Assembly: GCF_000968375.1 (NCBI RefSeq)
Contig: NZ_CP009933.1
Coordinates: 5,394,001 to 5,458,000, forward strand
Direction of reading: 5' to 3'
DNA length: 64,000 nt
Source of the DNA: Clostridium scatologenes
GTDB taxonomy: Bacteria > Bacillota > Clostridia > Clostridiales > Clostridiaceae
Every line of letters begins with the position of its first letter. Within the stretch, counting starts at the first letter, position 1. The translations under genes were made by a program, and so were the position numbers. The notes under the pieces are model-generated. The model did no database searches. It had not been told where the DNA came from and saw only the letters and a list, made by a program, of their open reading frames with translations. Below, piece by piece: positions 44,629 to 54,478 of this stretch.

Positions 44629-46647
44629 ATGGAAAAGAGTACAAAAATATTAAAAATTAAAAGTTTTAGAACAAAATTGATAATATTTGCAGTAATAACT
44701 TCTTTGTTAAACATATGTGTCCTAGGCAGCGTTATGTCTACTCAAGTATATAATGAAATGAAGTCCAATCAAAATAGCAATGTTGATAATATATTGAGTA
44801 GGTATACAACCTATTTAGATCAGTTCTTTGGTGATAATGAAGCTTCTTTAAACCAATTTGCTGAAAACTACTATCTAAAGAATATTTTAGCAGATCCACA
44901 GAATAATTCGGCTAAGATGATTAGTTTATTTAAAGATTTTCAAAATTCTCATCCTCTTGTACAACTTATTTCCTATGGAACAGAAACGGGTCAATACTAT
45001 TTTGACCCTTCTAGGAATTCAGTGCCTGCAGGATATGATCCAAGAAAAAGGCCTTGGTATATACAAGCTAAAGCAACAGATAATATTGCATATACAGCAG
45101 TTTATGCTGATGCTAGCACTGGTAAAAATATATTGACCATTGTTAAAAAAATAAAAAATGATAACAATGAAATGGTTGGAGTATTGGGAATTGTTATACG
45201 ACTAGATACAATAAATAAAATAAATAGTGGTTATAAGATAGGTGAAAAAGGCTATACATTCATAACTCAAGGAGAAAATTATCTTGTACATAATAATAAG
45301 GATTTAATTAATAAAAAAATTACAGAGCAGAAGATACATGATTTTTCTGTCAGAAAGACAGGTTCTATATTTAATGATACAAGTGTTGAAAAGGGAAAAA
45401 ATGAAACAAGGCACATAAAATGTACCTATTATCCGAGGACAGGTTGGACTATTTGGAGTGTTGGATATAATTCTGATCTTTTAGCGCCTGTATATAAAAT
45501 ACTTTACAAGATATTGTTTTTATCATTATTTTTATTATTACTTACAATAGTATTATCTATAGTGGTAAGTAAAATAATGATGAATAATATTAACAAAATA
45601 CTAGAAGCTACAAATATCATGAGTGAAGGAAATATGACTCATGAATTAGTTTTAAAATCTGGAGATGAGTTTCAATTGCTTGCGCAAGGTGTTGAAGCGG
45701 CAAGAAAAGGAACTAAGAGTTTAATAGAAAATGTGAATCAAATTACTGATAAAGTACTTAACACGTCATCATCATTAGTATTAACAGCAAAACAAACTGC
45801 TGTAGCTGCTGAAGAAGTTTCACGTGCAATAGCAAGTATAGCTATCAGCTCTACAGATCAAGTTCAAGAAACAGAAAATATTTCAGTATCAATTAAAAAT
45901 TTTTCCGAAAAACTAGATATTATGACAGCAGATTTTTCTTTTGTGAATGAATCTGTTAACAAGATTAAGAGGCAAGTAACTACTGGTGTGGATAATATGT
46001 CTGTTCTTAACACCAAAGCTAAAGAAAATATTCAGTTAACTTGTAAAATAGAAAATATGGTAAACCATTTAGCTAGTGATATTAAGAATATAGATAAAAT
46101 TTTGACAGCAATAAAAATTATTTCAGAACAGACTAATCTATTGGCATTAAATGCTTCAATTGAGGCAGCAAGAGCAGGAGAAGCGGGTAGAGGCTTTAGT
46201 GTAGTAGCTGATGAAATAAGAAAACTAGCTGAAAGTTCTGCAGAGTTTACACAAAAGATTAAAGAAATTACTGATATGATTCAACAAGATTCTATTCACA
46301 CAGTTGATTATATGAGGAATTTAAAGCAAAGTGCAGAAGAACAAACTGGAGCAGTAGAAAATGCCAATAACACCTTTAATTTCATTAATGATTCTATAAA
46401 GGGAATAGGAAAAAGTGTAAACTTAACCTTTGATAATGTAAAAATAATTGATGATAATAAAAATAAAATATTGGAAGCCGTTAATGTTATTACAGCAAAT
46501 TCAGAAGAAAATGCAGCATCTATAGAACAAGTAAGTGCTTCATCAGAAGAGCAAACTGCTAGTGCAAGTATAGTAACTTCTAATGCTGTTGATTTAGAGA
46601 ATTATATAAATGATTTAAGAAAATCACTTGATAATTTTAAAATATAG
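44629..46647 (+). CDS. Methyl-accepting chemotaxis protein with dCache sensor
   Basis: The 672-residue chemoreceptor has TM1 at about 17-38, an extracytoplasmic double-Cache domain with DPRKRPWYIQAKA, and TM2 at about 287-312. A HAMP linker leads to the signalling tip EQTNLLALNASIEAARAGEA. It lies 57 nt after carbamate kinase on the same strand, so it may sense a ureide, purine or amino acid linked to the cluster. The RPWY motif fits the amino-acid or amine-binding dCache group, but this is weak evidence. Confidence 0.93.
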   Translation: MEKSTKILKIKSFRTKLIIFAVITSLLNICVLGSVMSTQVYNEMKSNQNSNVDNILSRYTTYLDQFFGDNEASLNQFAENYYLKNILADPQNNSAKMISLFKDFQNSHPLVQLISYGTETGQYYFDPSRNSVPAGYDPRKRPWYIQAKATDNIAYTAVYADASTGKNILTIVKKIKNDNNEMVGVLGIVIRLDTINKINSGYKIGEKGYTFITQGENYLVHNNKDLINKKITEQKIHDFSVRKTGSIFNDTSVEKGKNETRHIKCTYYPRTGWTIWSVGYNSDLLAPVYKILYKILFLSLFLLLLTIVLSIVVSKIMMNNINKILEATNIMSEGNMTHELVLKSGDEFQLLAQGVEAARKGTKSLIENVNQITDKVLNTSSSLVLTAKQTAVAAEEVSRAIASIAISSTDQVQETENISVSIKNFSEKLDIMTADFSFVNESVNKIKRQVTTGVDNMSVLNTKAKENIQLTCKIENMVNHLASDIKNIDKILTAIKIISEQTNLLALNASIEAARAGEAGRGFSVVADEIRKLAESSAEFTQKIKEITDMIQQDSIHTVDYMRNLKQSAEEQTGAVENANNTFNFINDSIKGIGKSVNLTFDNVKIIDDNKNKILEAVNVITANSEENAASIEQVSASSEEQTASASIVTSNAVDLENYINDLRKSLDNFKI

Positions 46648-46715
46648 AAAATTTTATAATTTCAACATATAGAAGAAATATTTTAATTAGAAGTAGAGAA
46701 AGTTGAGGAATAGAA

Positions 46716-47609
46716 ATGTATAAGATAGTAGAGAAAAAATTATTGGCAGAAAGCATTTATCTAATGGATATAGAAGCTCCAAGAGTTGCTAAGTCTTGTT
46801 ATCCAGGACAATTTGTTATAGTTAAGATGGATGAAAGAGGGGAGCGAATACCTCTTACAATTTGTGACTACAATGCCGAGAAAGGAACTGTAACTATAGT
46901 ATTTCAAACGCTTGGTGAATCAACTAAAAAAATGGCTGAATATGAAAAAGGACAAGCTTTTGAAGATTTTGTTGGTCCACTAGGTCAACCTTCAGATCTT
47001 GTTCATGAAAACATAGAGGAACTAAAGAAAAAGAATATAATATTTATAGCTGGAGGAGTAGGTACAGCACCAGTATATCCACAAGTTAAATGGTTACATG
47101 AAAATGGAGTTAATGTAGATGTTATAGTTGGAGCAAAATCAAAGGATTGTATAATACTTGAAGATGAAATGAAAGCTGTATGTAAAAACTTATATATTGC
47201 TACTGATGATGGAAGTTATGGATATAAAGGACTTGTTACAAACTTATTAAAAGAGCTTATAGATAATGAAGGTAAAAAATATGATCATGTGGTGGCTATA
47301 GGACCAATGATTATGATGAAATTTGTAGCTAAACTTACAAAGGAATATGAAATTAAAACTATAGTAAGTTTGAATCCTATAATGGTGGATGGTACAGGAA
47401 TGTGTGGCGCTTGCAGAGTAACTGTAGGAGGAGAAGTGAAATTCGCTTGTGTTGATGGTCCAGAATTTGATGGACACCTTGTAAATTTTGATGAGGCTAT
47501 GAGAAGACAAAAAATGTATAAAACTGAAGAAGGAAGAAAAGCCTTAAAGGAAGTAGAAGGAGATACTCATCATAGAAAAGGATGTGGCTGTGGTAAGCAC
47601 AATGATTAA
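46716..47609 (+). CDS. nfnA: NADH-dependent ferredoxin:NADP+ oxidoreductase subunit A
   Basis: The 297-residue ferredoxin-NADP reductase-like protein has the FAD motif RIPLTICDY, the NAD-binding GGVGTAPVYP, and a [2Fe-2S] cluster loop near 226-243 (GTGMCGACRVTV, then FACVDGPEFDGH). Paired with the GltB-like next gene, it matches NfnA, part of an electron-bifurcating transhydrogenase. The Cys/His-rich tail HHRKGCGCGKH is unusual. Dihydroorotate dehydrogenase electron-transfer subunits are related. Confidence 0.88.
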   Translation: MYKIVEKKLLAESIYLMDIEAPRVAKSCYPGQFVIVKMDERGERIPLTICDYNAEKGTVTIVFQTLGESTKKMAEYEKGQAFEDFVGPLGQPSDLVHENIEELKKKNIIFIAGGVGTAPVYPQVKWLHENGVNVDVIVGAKSKDCIILEDEMKAVCKNLYIATDDGSYGYKGLVTNLLKELIDNEGKKYDHVVAIGPMIMMKFVAKLTKEYEIKTIVSLNPIMVDGTGMCGACRVTVGGEVKFACVDGPEFDGHLVNFDEAMRRQKMYKTEEGRKALKEVEGDTHHRKGCGCGKHND

Positions 47610-47651
47610 TAATTGCTATGTGCTTATGATGGATACAAGGAGGAAGAAGTA

Positions 47652-49037
47652 ATGGATAGAATGAAAAGAACACCAGTAAAAGAACAAAATCCGGAGGTAA
47701 GAGCCAAAAACTTTCAGGAAGTTTGCCTAGGATATAGTAAAGATGAGGCCGTATTAGAAGCATCTAGATGTTTAGAATGCAAGAAACCTATGTGTGTTTC
47801 TGAATGTCCTGTATCGATAAATATACCAGCATTTATATCAAAAGTAAAAGAACAAAATTTTGAAGAAGCTGCTAAAATAATAGCAGAGGCTAGTGCACTT
47901 CCAGCAGTTTGTGGAAGGGTATGTCCACAAGAAAGTCAATGTGAAGGAAAATGCATTCTTGGAATAAAAGGAGAAGCAGTAGCTATAGGTAAGCTTGAGA
48001 GATTTGTAGCAGACTGGTCAAGGGAAAATAATATAGATTTGTCAGATAAAAAAACTAGTAATGGAAAAAAAGTAGCTATTATCGGAAGCGGCCCAGCAGG
48101 ACTTACATGTGCTGGAGATTTAGCAAAACTTGGCTATGACGTGACAATATTTGAAGCTTTACACGAAGCTGGTGGAGTTTTGGTATATGGAATTCCAGAA
48201 TTCAGACTTCCAAAGGATACTGTTGTTAAACACGAAGTAGAAAATGTTAAAAAACTAGGTGTTAAGATAGAAACTAATGTTATAGTTGGAAGAACTGTTA
48301 CAATAGATCAATTATTAGAAGAAGAAGGTTTTGATGCAATATTCATTGGTTCAGGAGCGGGACTCCCTAAATTCATGGGAATACCAGGAGAAAACCTAAA
48401 TGGAGTATTTTCAGCAAATGAATTCTTAACAAGAAACAACCTAATGAAAGCTTTTAAGGAAGAGTTTGATACTCCAATAAAAGTAGGTAAAAAAGTAGCT
48501 GTAGTTGGCGGTGGAAATGTTGCAATGGATGCTGCTAGAACAGCATTAAGACTTGGAGCAGAAGTTCATATTGTATATAGAAGATCAGAATCAGAACTTC
48601 CAGCAAGAGTTGAAGAAGTACACCATGCAAAAGAAGAAGGTGTAATACTTGATATACTTACAAACCCTACAGAAATTTTAGGAGATGAAAATGGCTGGGT
48701 TTCAGGTATAAAATGTGTAAGAATGGAATTAGGAGAACCAGATGCATCAGGTAGAAGAAGACCTGTTGTTGTGGAAGGATCAGAGTTCATAATGGATGTA
48801 GATACAGTAATAATGTCCCTTGGAACTTCACCCAATCCATTAATTTCTTCAACAACTAAGGGTTTAGAAACAAATAAATATAAATGTATAGTAGCTGAAG
48901 AAGAAACAGGACTTACTTCAAGGCAATCAGTGTATGCTGGAGGTGATGCTGTAACAGGTGCTGCTACAGTTATTCTTGCCATGGGAGCAGGTAAAAAAGC
49001 TGCTAAAGCTATTGATGAATTTTTAAATAAATATTAA
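47652..49037 (+). CDS. nfnB: NADH-dependent ferredoxin:NADP+ oxidoreductase subunit B
   Basis: The 461-residue protein resembles the small subunit of glutamate synthase. It has two [4Fe-4S] sites near the N-terminus (CLECKKPMCVSECP and CGRVCPQESQCEGKC), FAD motif IGSGPAGLTCAGDLA and NADP motif VGGGNVAMDAARTALRLGAE. No GltB large subunit is nearby and nfnA precedes it, so NfnB is the better name. ATG 47652 follows AAGGAGGAAG by 6 nt; an earlier reading from 47613 lacks support. Confidence 0.9.
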   Translation: MDRMKRTPVKEQNPEVRAKNFQEVCLGYSKDEAVLEASRCLECKKPMCVSECPVSINIPAFISKVKEQNFEEAAKIIAEASALPAVCGRVCPQESQCEGKCILGIKGEAVAIGKLERFVADWSRENNIDLSDKKTSNGKKVAIIGSGPAGLTCAGDLAKLGYDVTIFEALHEAGGVLVYGIPEFRLPKDTVVKHEVENVKKLGVKIETNVIVGRTVTIDQLLEEEGFDAIFIGSGAGLPKFMGIPGENLNGVFSANEFLTRNNLMKAFKEEFDTPIKVGKKVAVVGGGNVAMDAARTALRLGAEVHIVYRRSESELPARVEEVHHAKEEGVILDILTNPTEILGDENGWVSGIKCVRMELGEPDASGRRRPVVVEGSEFIMDVDTVIMSLGTSPNPLISSTTKGLETNKYKCIVAEEETGLTSRQSVYAGGDAVTGAATVILAMGAGKKAAKAIDEFLNKY

Positions 49038-49102
49038 CGCCAATGATAAAAAAGCTTGGCAACAATCATACAAATATGCCCTTTAATCTTATATTTTAAT
49101 AG

Positions 49103-49132
49103 AGCTGGAGATAAGGTAATCCTTTCTCCAGC
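49103..49132 (+). terminator. Hairpin after nfnB
   Basis: GCTGGAGA pairs with TCTCCAGC around a 14-nt loop; only a short TT tail follows, so it is a weak terminator. Confidence 0.5.
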
Positions 49133-49258
49133 TTAAATTAGTTATGGACCATTTTAAAAATTTCCATTTCAATCTTAGATTCAACATTGAATATCGCATA
49201 TCTTATATCTTATATGATACAATATATAGGATAATTTAAGAAAAAGGTGGAGAATAAA

Positions 49259-49897
49259 ATGAGGACTTTAGTAAAACAATCTCTTGTAGATCAAATATAT
49301 ATTCAAATTAGAGATGACATTATTGAACAGGTAATTCCTTGGGGGAAGAGACTAAATGTCAATGAACTTCAGGATAAATTTGGAATAAGCAGTACACCAA
49401 TAAGAGAAGCTTTAAATAGATTACAAAAAGAAGGCTTGATCGAATATAAGAATAATATAGGAGCCAATGTAATTAGTATTGAAGAAAAGGATATTATTGA
49501 AATTCAAGAAGTTGCTTTAACGCTAGATTGTGCTGCTATAAGGTATTCTATGGAAAAGGGTAAAATCAATGAGATGGCAGAAGAATTATTATATAATATT
49601 AAATGCTTTCAAGAATCTGACGATGAAATAAAGCGTGCAGAAAGTATAGAACAATTTTCAAGAGTTTTTTATAGATATGCAGAAAATTCTAGACTTATTG
49701 ATATGTCAAAATTAATAAAGGGACAGCAAAGTATGCTTAGAAGTGCATACCGTAAAGAAAAAGAAGGTTCTACTAGTATTGAAAATCACATTAAAATATA
49801 TAATTCTGTACTTAAAAAAGATGTTGATAGTGCTATAGCATTTATGGAGCAAGAATATAAAGAAGCTACAGGAATTTTACTGAATTATCTTAAGTGA
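49259..49897 (+). CDS. GntR family transcriptional regulator (FCD type)
   Basis: The 212-residue protein has an N-terminal winged helix (VDQIYIQIRDDIIEQVIPWG, ISSTPIREALNRLQKEGLIE) and a helical C-terminal effector domain of the FCD/FadR type. ATG 49259 follows AAGGTGGAG. A LysR-type gene starts 17 nt downstream, so two regulators of different families are transcribed together ahead of the 50.9-55 kb cassette. Confidence 0.9.
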   Translation: MRTLVKQSLVDQIYIQIRDDIIEQVIPWGKRLNVNELQDKFGISSTPIREALNRLQKEGLIEYKNNIGANVISIEEKDIIEIQEVALTLDCAAIRYSMEKGKINEMAEELLYNIKCFQESDDEIKRAESIEQFSRVFYRYAENSRLIDMSKLIKGQQSMLRSAYRKEKEGSTSIENHIKIYNSVLKKDVDSAIAFMEQEYKEATGILLNYLK

Positions 49898-49914
49898 TTT
49901 TATGAGGTGATATA

Positions 49915-50796
49915 GTGAATGATACTCAAATTAAATGTTTTTTAGAAATTGCCTATGAAAAAAGTTTTACAAAAGCAGCTAATAATTTATATATAACACA
50001 ACCTGCTATAAGTAGATATATGGCAGCTTTTGAAAAAGAGCTTGGAATATCTTTGTTTGATAGGACAAATAAGCATATTAAATTAACTGAAGCAGGAGAA
50101 ATATACTACGATTTTTTTCGTAGATTTCAGTTAGAATTTGAAAATACAATGGAAAAAGTTCATTCTCTAAATTGTAAAAAGCAAGGTATTATAAGATTAG
50201 GTTATATTGTAGGATGGAGCATTTCATCATTTTTACCTAGCATTTTGGAAAAATTTTCAAAGGAGTTTCCTGATATTTCAGTTTCAGTAGAATGTTTGGA
50301 AATAAACGAACTTACAAAAGCATTAACTACTAATAATTTAGATGTGATATTAACATTAGATAACTCTTTGGACGGTATAAAGGATATTAATAAACAAAAA
50401 GTAACTGAAATTCAAAAGTTGATTTTGTATTCTAAATTTCAAAAACTACCTAAAAAACAAAATCTAACACCATATGATTTTAAAGATGAAATTTTTTATG
50501 TTATAGCTAATGAAGAGGCACATAATGCAGAATTAGAAATTCGGAATTATTGTAAGTCCTATGGATTTGTACCACATTTAAAGTTGTCACCAAATATGGA
50601 ATCTATATTTGCATCTGTAGAAAATGGATTGGGTGTAACATTTTTTGATACATGGGGAAAAAATATAATAAATACACCATCCTTTAAATATGTTTTATTA
50701 GATTCTAATCATAAGGTGAGCATGGCATGGAATAAAAATAATAAAAGTGAAATTATAAATGTGTTAGTTAATGAATTTATAAGACATCTAAAATAA
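49915..50796 (+). CDS. LysR family transcriptional regulator
   Basis: The 293-residue protein starts MNDTQIKCFLEIAYEKSFTK with the helix-turn-helix AANNLYITQPAISRYMAAFE, then a type 2 periplasmic-binding-like effector domain. The start is GTG behind TGAGGTGATATA. It is likely to control the LVIVD/EthD-like/flavoprotein cassette that begins 158 nt downstream. Confidence 0.9.
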   Translation: MNDTQIKCFLEIAYEKSFTKAANNLYITQPAISRYMAAFEKELGISLFDRTNKHIKLTEAGEIYYDFFRRFQLEFENTMEKVHSLNCKKQGIIRLGYIVGWSISSFLPSILEKFSKEFPDISVSVECLEINELTKALTTNNLDVILTLDNSLDGIKDINKQKVTEIQKLILYSKFQKLPKKQNLTPYDFKDEIFYVIANEEAHNAELEIRNYCKSYGFVPHLKLSPNMESIFASVENGLGVTFFDTWGKNIINTPSFKYVLLDSNHKVSMAWNKNNKSEIINVLVNEFIRHLK

Positions 50797-50806
50797 TTTG
50801 CAATGT

Positions 50807-50848
50807 AAAATAATCCATATCAATTTTGATATGGATTATTTTATATTT
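50807..50848 (+). terminator. Terminator after the LysR gene
   Basis: A perfect 17-bp stem: AAAATAATCCATATCAA (50807-50823) with TTGATATGGATTATTTT (50826-50842). Confidence 0.85.
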
Positions 50849-50954
50849 TAGGTATTGTACTTATGGTTTTATATTTGATATTATTTTAATAAAGATATAT
50901 GTTACAAGATATATCTTATAATATTTGCAAAATTTATAAAATTGGAGGCGTTTT

Positions 50955-52304
50955 ATGAGTACAAGAACTGAAATGTTATGTAAAAACATTGAATTTATAG
51001 GTTATGACGATATGAATGGCAAACCAGGATTTCAAATGGCTATGCAAAAATCTGGAGATAAATATTATATCTATACAGCTTCATTTAGACACAATGGATG
51101 GAACATAATTGATGTTACTGATCCAACACATCCAAGAAATGTTAAGTGGATTGAAGGTCCATGGTTATCTGAAGATTTACATGATGGACAGGGTACACCA
51201 AAGATTCAAATTGCTGATGGAATTATGGTTACAGCACATGGTGGAACAATGAAAGAATTACATGGTACAGAAATTGGGTTACCATTCTGGGGAGGAATAA
51301 TGATCTGGGATGTAAAAACAGATCCGGAAAACCCAATTTTATTATCTAAATTTGAATGTAAAGGTGGAGCTGGAGTACATAGATTCTTCTACAATGGCGG
51401 AAGATATGTATACGTAACTGGAAATGCAGAAGGATTCAATGGATTTATTTTAAGAATAGTAGATATTCAAGATCCTAAAAATCCTGTAGAAGTTGGAAGA
51501 TGGTGGGCTGACGAACAGTTTATGAATAATAAAATATCATCAGGTAGTGCACGTTATGGATCAGCAGAAGCATTATCTGCACCATTCCTTCATGCATGTG
51601 TTGTTAAAGATGATATTGTTTATATGGCATATGCAAATAAGGGATTTATTATGTTAGATGTAAAGGATAAAACAAATCCTAAAATGTTAAATTGTCTTCC
51701 TCTTAATCCACCGTTTGGAGGAGGATCAGCAGGATCACCAATTCATTCTGTTTTACCATTAGGGGATAGACCTTATGTAGTGGTTACAACAGAAGGAGAA
51801 AGATCAAGATATTTCAGCAATGAGATAACAGAGGGATTATTTAAAAAAATTGTAACTCAGCCAATGAATATGCTTAGTATAGTAGAAGTTACAGATGTAA
51901 GTAATCCAAGCCTTATTTCAATTTTCCCATATCCTGAAGTACCTGAAGGATATACTCATGGTACAAACTTTAATGTTGTTGATGGGGTGCGTATTCCATT
52001 TGGACCTCACAATATATTTGATGCATTTGGTCAAGGCGTTTATGAGAAACGTGATGACAGAGTTTACTGCTGTCATTTTAATGCTGGACTTCGTATTTAC
52101 GATGTAAGTGATCCTTATGTACCAAAAGAAATAGCATATTTCCTTCCACCAGATCCAAAGAAGGATTTATTTAATAATGCAGAAGGTAACTTAGTACCTG
52201 GAGCAAGAGTAGCAATAACAGAAGATGTTTTAGTTGATGATCGTGGTTATATTTATATAGACACATATATGGATGGATTGTATATATTACGTTGTACTGT
52301 TTAG
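50955..52304 (+). CDS. LVIVD-repeat beta-propeller protein
   Basis: The 449-residue protein contains repeated blades ending in patterns such as NIIDVTDPTHPRNV, RIVDIQDPKNPVEVG, IMLDVKDKTNPKML, SIVEVTDVSNPSLI and RIYDVSDPYVPKEI, that is, LVIVD repeats. Conserved His are visible in DLHDGQGTP, TAHGGTMKELHG, GVHRFFY and FGPHNIFDAFG. There is no signal peptide, so it is cytoplasmic. Such folds bind ligands or metals; some related selenium-binding or lactonase-like propellers are enzymes. Its partners are the EthD-like protein and a flavoprotein downstream. Function unknown. Confidence 0.75.
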   Translation: MSTRTEMLCKNIEFIGYDDMNGKPGFQMAMQKSGDKYYIYTASFRHNGWNIIDVTDPTHPRNVKWIEGPWLSEDLHDGQGTPKIQIADGIMVTAHGGTMKELHGTEIGLPFWGGIMIWDVKTDPENPILLSKFECKGGAGVHRFFYNGGRYVYVTGNAEGFNGFILRIVDIQDPKNPVEVGRWWADEQFMNNKISSGSARYGSAEALSAPFLHACVVKDDIVYMAYANKGFIMLDVKDKTNPKMLNCLPLNPPFGGGSAGSPIHSVLPLGDRPYVVVTTEGERSRYFSNEITEGLFKKIVTQPMNMLSIVEVTDVSNPSLISIFPYPEVPEGYTHGTNFNVVDGVRIPFGPHNIFDAFGQGVYEKRDDRVYCCHFNAGLRIYDVSDPYVPKEIAYFLPPDPKKDLFNNAEGNLVPGARVAITEDVLVDDRGYIYIDTYMDGLYILRCTV

Positions 52305-52357
52305 TTTGTTATTTTGTATAATGGCCATTTTTTATAATAATAAGCTGATATCTTAGT

Positions 52358-52404
52358 ATTTATGGTAATGGGAGTAGAGCTTTCTATATCCTATTACTAT
52401 AAAT
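52358..52404 (+). terminator. Hairpin between the propeller and EthD-like genes
   Basis: ATTTATGGTAATGGGA pairs with TCCTATTACTATAAAT with two G-T wobbles around a 15-nt loop, but no T-run follows. It may be a partial terminator or a stability element. Confidence 0.5.
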
Positions 52405-52504
52405 ATAAAATGTTAATTGCTTAATATTTTTATAAAGTAAACGTTTTATAACTGTTAGGTAAAGGATTAAAAATAAATTAATAAATTGAAAGAAGGAATT
52501 ACAA

Positions 52505-53365
52505 ATGTCAATTCAATTTCAGCCAATGAGAAGCCTTATTTATGTGGATGTTGTAAAAGAAGACTACAGACATATGTTAAAACACTGGCTTTACTATCAT
52601 CATGTACCAGAAAGTATGGCACAGTTTGGTCCATATGTGAGTAAATATGCGTTTTATCCTGCATTACCAACACCACCAGATGGAGAAAGATTTGGAACTC
52701 ACAGAATGCAGTTAACAGAACATTACTGGCTGGTTAATCCACTAACACCTGAATTTAAAAATAAAGCTATGACTGAATATTTTCCAATTGACGTATTAAA
52801 ATGGCAAGGTAATGTTCCAGATGATAATGAAGTAGCAATTCTTGAAGGTAAGGAAACAGAGAAAATGGAATCAGGAGATGCTGCAAGATCAACAGGTGGT
52901 GATAATGGTATGCCTCCATTTATCTGGGCCTTTGTACCCGTTTCTTGGGAAGAAGATTTAAAAGGTGAAGGAAGAACTATGGAAGATGGACCTAACTATC
53001 GTTGGCAGTTTGTAATGAAATATCCCAATGGTGTATCTATGGAAGAAGGGGACAAGTGGTTTTATGAAGAAGTTGTACCAAAGTTTCAAGAGTCTCAAGA
53101 TGTAACAAGAATGTTAACAAGCAAGATTATTCAAAGTATTAATAATTGCCCATATCAAAGAGTGGTTGAAATGTGGTTTAATTGCCCTTCAGGCTGGCAT
53201 AGAACTGCAGTGGAAAAGGCAAAAAAGATTAAAAAGCCATTTTGGGCTAAATATGATGAATTCCCTTATTTGAAACCTAAATTCGAAATTTCAAGTTTAT
53301 TCTTAACAGATATTGCTGAAAGTGATAACTATACACAGTACCGCGGATTTATTCCTATGCGTTAA
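52505..53365 (+). CDS. EthD-like alpha+beta barrel protein, unknown function
   Basis: The 286-residue protein starts SIQFQPMRSLIYVDVVKEDY and contains LYYHHVPESMAQFGPYVSKY, typical of EthD/dimeric alpha-beta-barrel folds. A second half (about 160-286) repeats a similar layout with FYEEVVPKFQE, so it may be a tandem of two barrels. Many aromatic and conserved His residues could line a ligand pocket. It sits between the propeller and the flavoprotein genes. I cannot assign a reaction. Confidence 0.65.
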   Translation: MSIQFQPMRSLIYVDVVKEDYRHMLKHWLYYHHVPESMAQFGPYVSKYAFYPALPTPPDGERFGTHRMQLTEHYWLVNPLTPEFKNKAMTEYFPIDVLKWQGNVPDDNEVAILEGKETEKMESGDAARSTGGDNGMPPFIWAFVPVSWEEDLKGEGRTMEDGPNYRWQFVMKYPNGVSMEEGDKWFYEEVVPKFQESQDVTRMLTSKIIQSINNCPYQRVVEMWFNCPSGWHRTAVEKAKKIKKPFWAKYDEFPYLKPKFEISSLFLTDIAESDNYTQYRGFIPMR

Positions 53366-53418
53366 AAATATAAATATGTATAAAAATTTTTATACTGATT
53401 AAATATTGGAGGTTAAAA

Positions 53419-54354
53419 ATGAAAGTTTTAGGTATTTCAGGTGGAACAAAGAATGGTCATAATGATGCTATGTGCAAAGAAGCTCTTATGGGAGCAAAGG
53501 AGGCAGGTGCAGAAGTTGAATTTATCCGTCTTATGGATTTAGATATAAAACATTGTATTGGATGTACAGCCTGTGTTCAAACACTTATGTCAGGAAAAGG
53601 AAATATGTGTGTGTTAAAAGATGATTTTGATTGGCTGCTTGACAAAATGTTAGATGCAGATGGAATAGTTGTGGCACTTCCAATCTTTGAAAAAGGTGTG
53701 CCTGGAATTTTCCAGACAATCACAGATCGTTTTGGACCAAGAATGGATAGAGGAAACAATGTAATAGCAACTAAAATTGCTGAAGAAAAAGGTGGAAAAG
53801 CTCCAGATCCAAGAATATTAAAGGATAAGGTTATTTCTTACATGGGAATTGGTGGTTCTGATTGGACTACAAAGTTCCAATGTACCGCAGCAATGCAGGC
53901 TTTAACTCCTATGTGGAAGGTTATTAATAATGAAACATTCCCATGGTCTTCTGGTATTATCACAGAAGATGAAAGGGTTGCAAGAGTTCATGAAATAGGA
54001 GTTAATATTGCAAATGCAGCAAAGGATATTTCAAATGCTTCATATAAAGGAGAAGATGGCGTTTGTCCACATTGTCATTCTAGAAACTTCTTTTTAGATA
54101 GAGAATCTACACATGCTATTTGCGAATTATGTGGCATTGAAGGTGACATTAAAATTGTAGATGGTAAAGTAAAATTTGAATTCCCGAAGGAACAGTTAGA
54201 ACATGCACATGATACTTTATCTGGAAAATTCAAACACGGCGATGATATTGGAAAGACTATATCTACAATTGCGGATATGAAAAAAACTGATAAGTATAAA
54301 CAACGTTTGGAAAGTTATAAGAGCTTTATTACAGGAACAATGCCAGAAAAGTAA
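53419..54354 (+). CDS. Iron-sulfur flavoprotein-like NAD(P)H-dependent reductase with zinc ribbon
   Basis: The 311-residue protein has a flavodoxin-like FMN-reductase domain (MKVLGISGGTKNGHNDAM). Cys46, Cys49, Cys52 and Cys64 in CIGCTACVQ...C are arranged like the [4Fe-4S] site of iron-sulfur flavoproteins. Near the C-terminus CPHC (216-219) and CELCG (235-238) form a zinc ribbon that ordinary members lack. It may reduce the substrate handled by its neighbours. TTGGAGG precedes the ATG. Confidence 0.8.
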   Translation: MKVLGISGGTKNGHNDAMCKEALMGAKEAGAEVEFIRLMDLDIKHCIGCTACVQTLMSGKGNMCVLKDDFDWLLDKMLDADGIVVALPIFEKGVPGIFQTITDRFGPRMDRGNNVIATKIAEEKGGKAPDPRILKDKVISYMGIGGSDWTTKFQCTAAMQALTPMWKVINNETFPWSSGIITEDERVARVHEIGVNIANAAKDISNASYKGEDGVCPHCHSRNFFLDRESTHAICELCGIEGDIKIVDGKVKFEFPKEQLEHAHDTLSGKFKHGDDIGKTISTIADMKKTDKYKQRLESYKSFITGTMPEK

Positions 54355-54413
54355 AAGTATTATGGATTCACATAAAAAGTTTAGTTTTATTAAAAAAATT
54401 TTAGTCTAAAAGA

Positions 54414-54443
54414 AGGCTGTTACAATAATTAGTGTAACAGCCT
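54414..54443 (+). terminator. Terminator after the flavoprotein gene
   Basis: AGGCTGTTAC pairs perfectly with GTAACAGCCT around a 10-nt loop, followed by ATT. Confidence 0.7.
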
Positions 54444-54478
54444 ATTAAATTATTAAATTTTAGGAAGAGGTATATTAT

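Noticed and set aside
47652..49037. Glutamate synthase small subunit (gltD)
   Set aside because: No large subunit is nearby and an FNR-like partner gene precedes it, so NfnB fits better.
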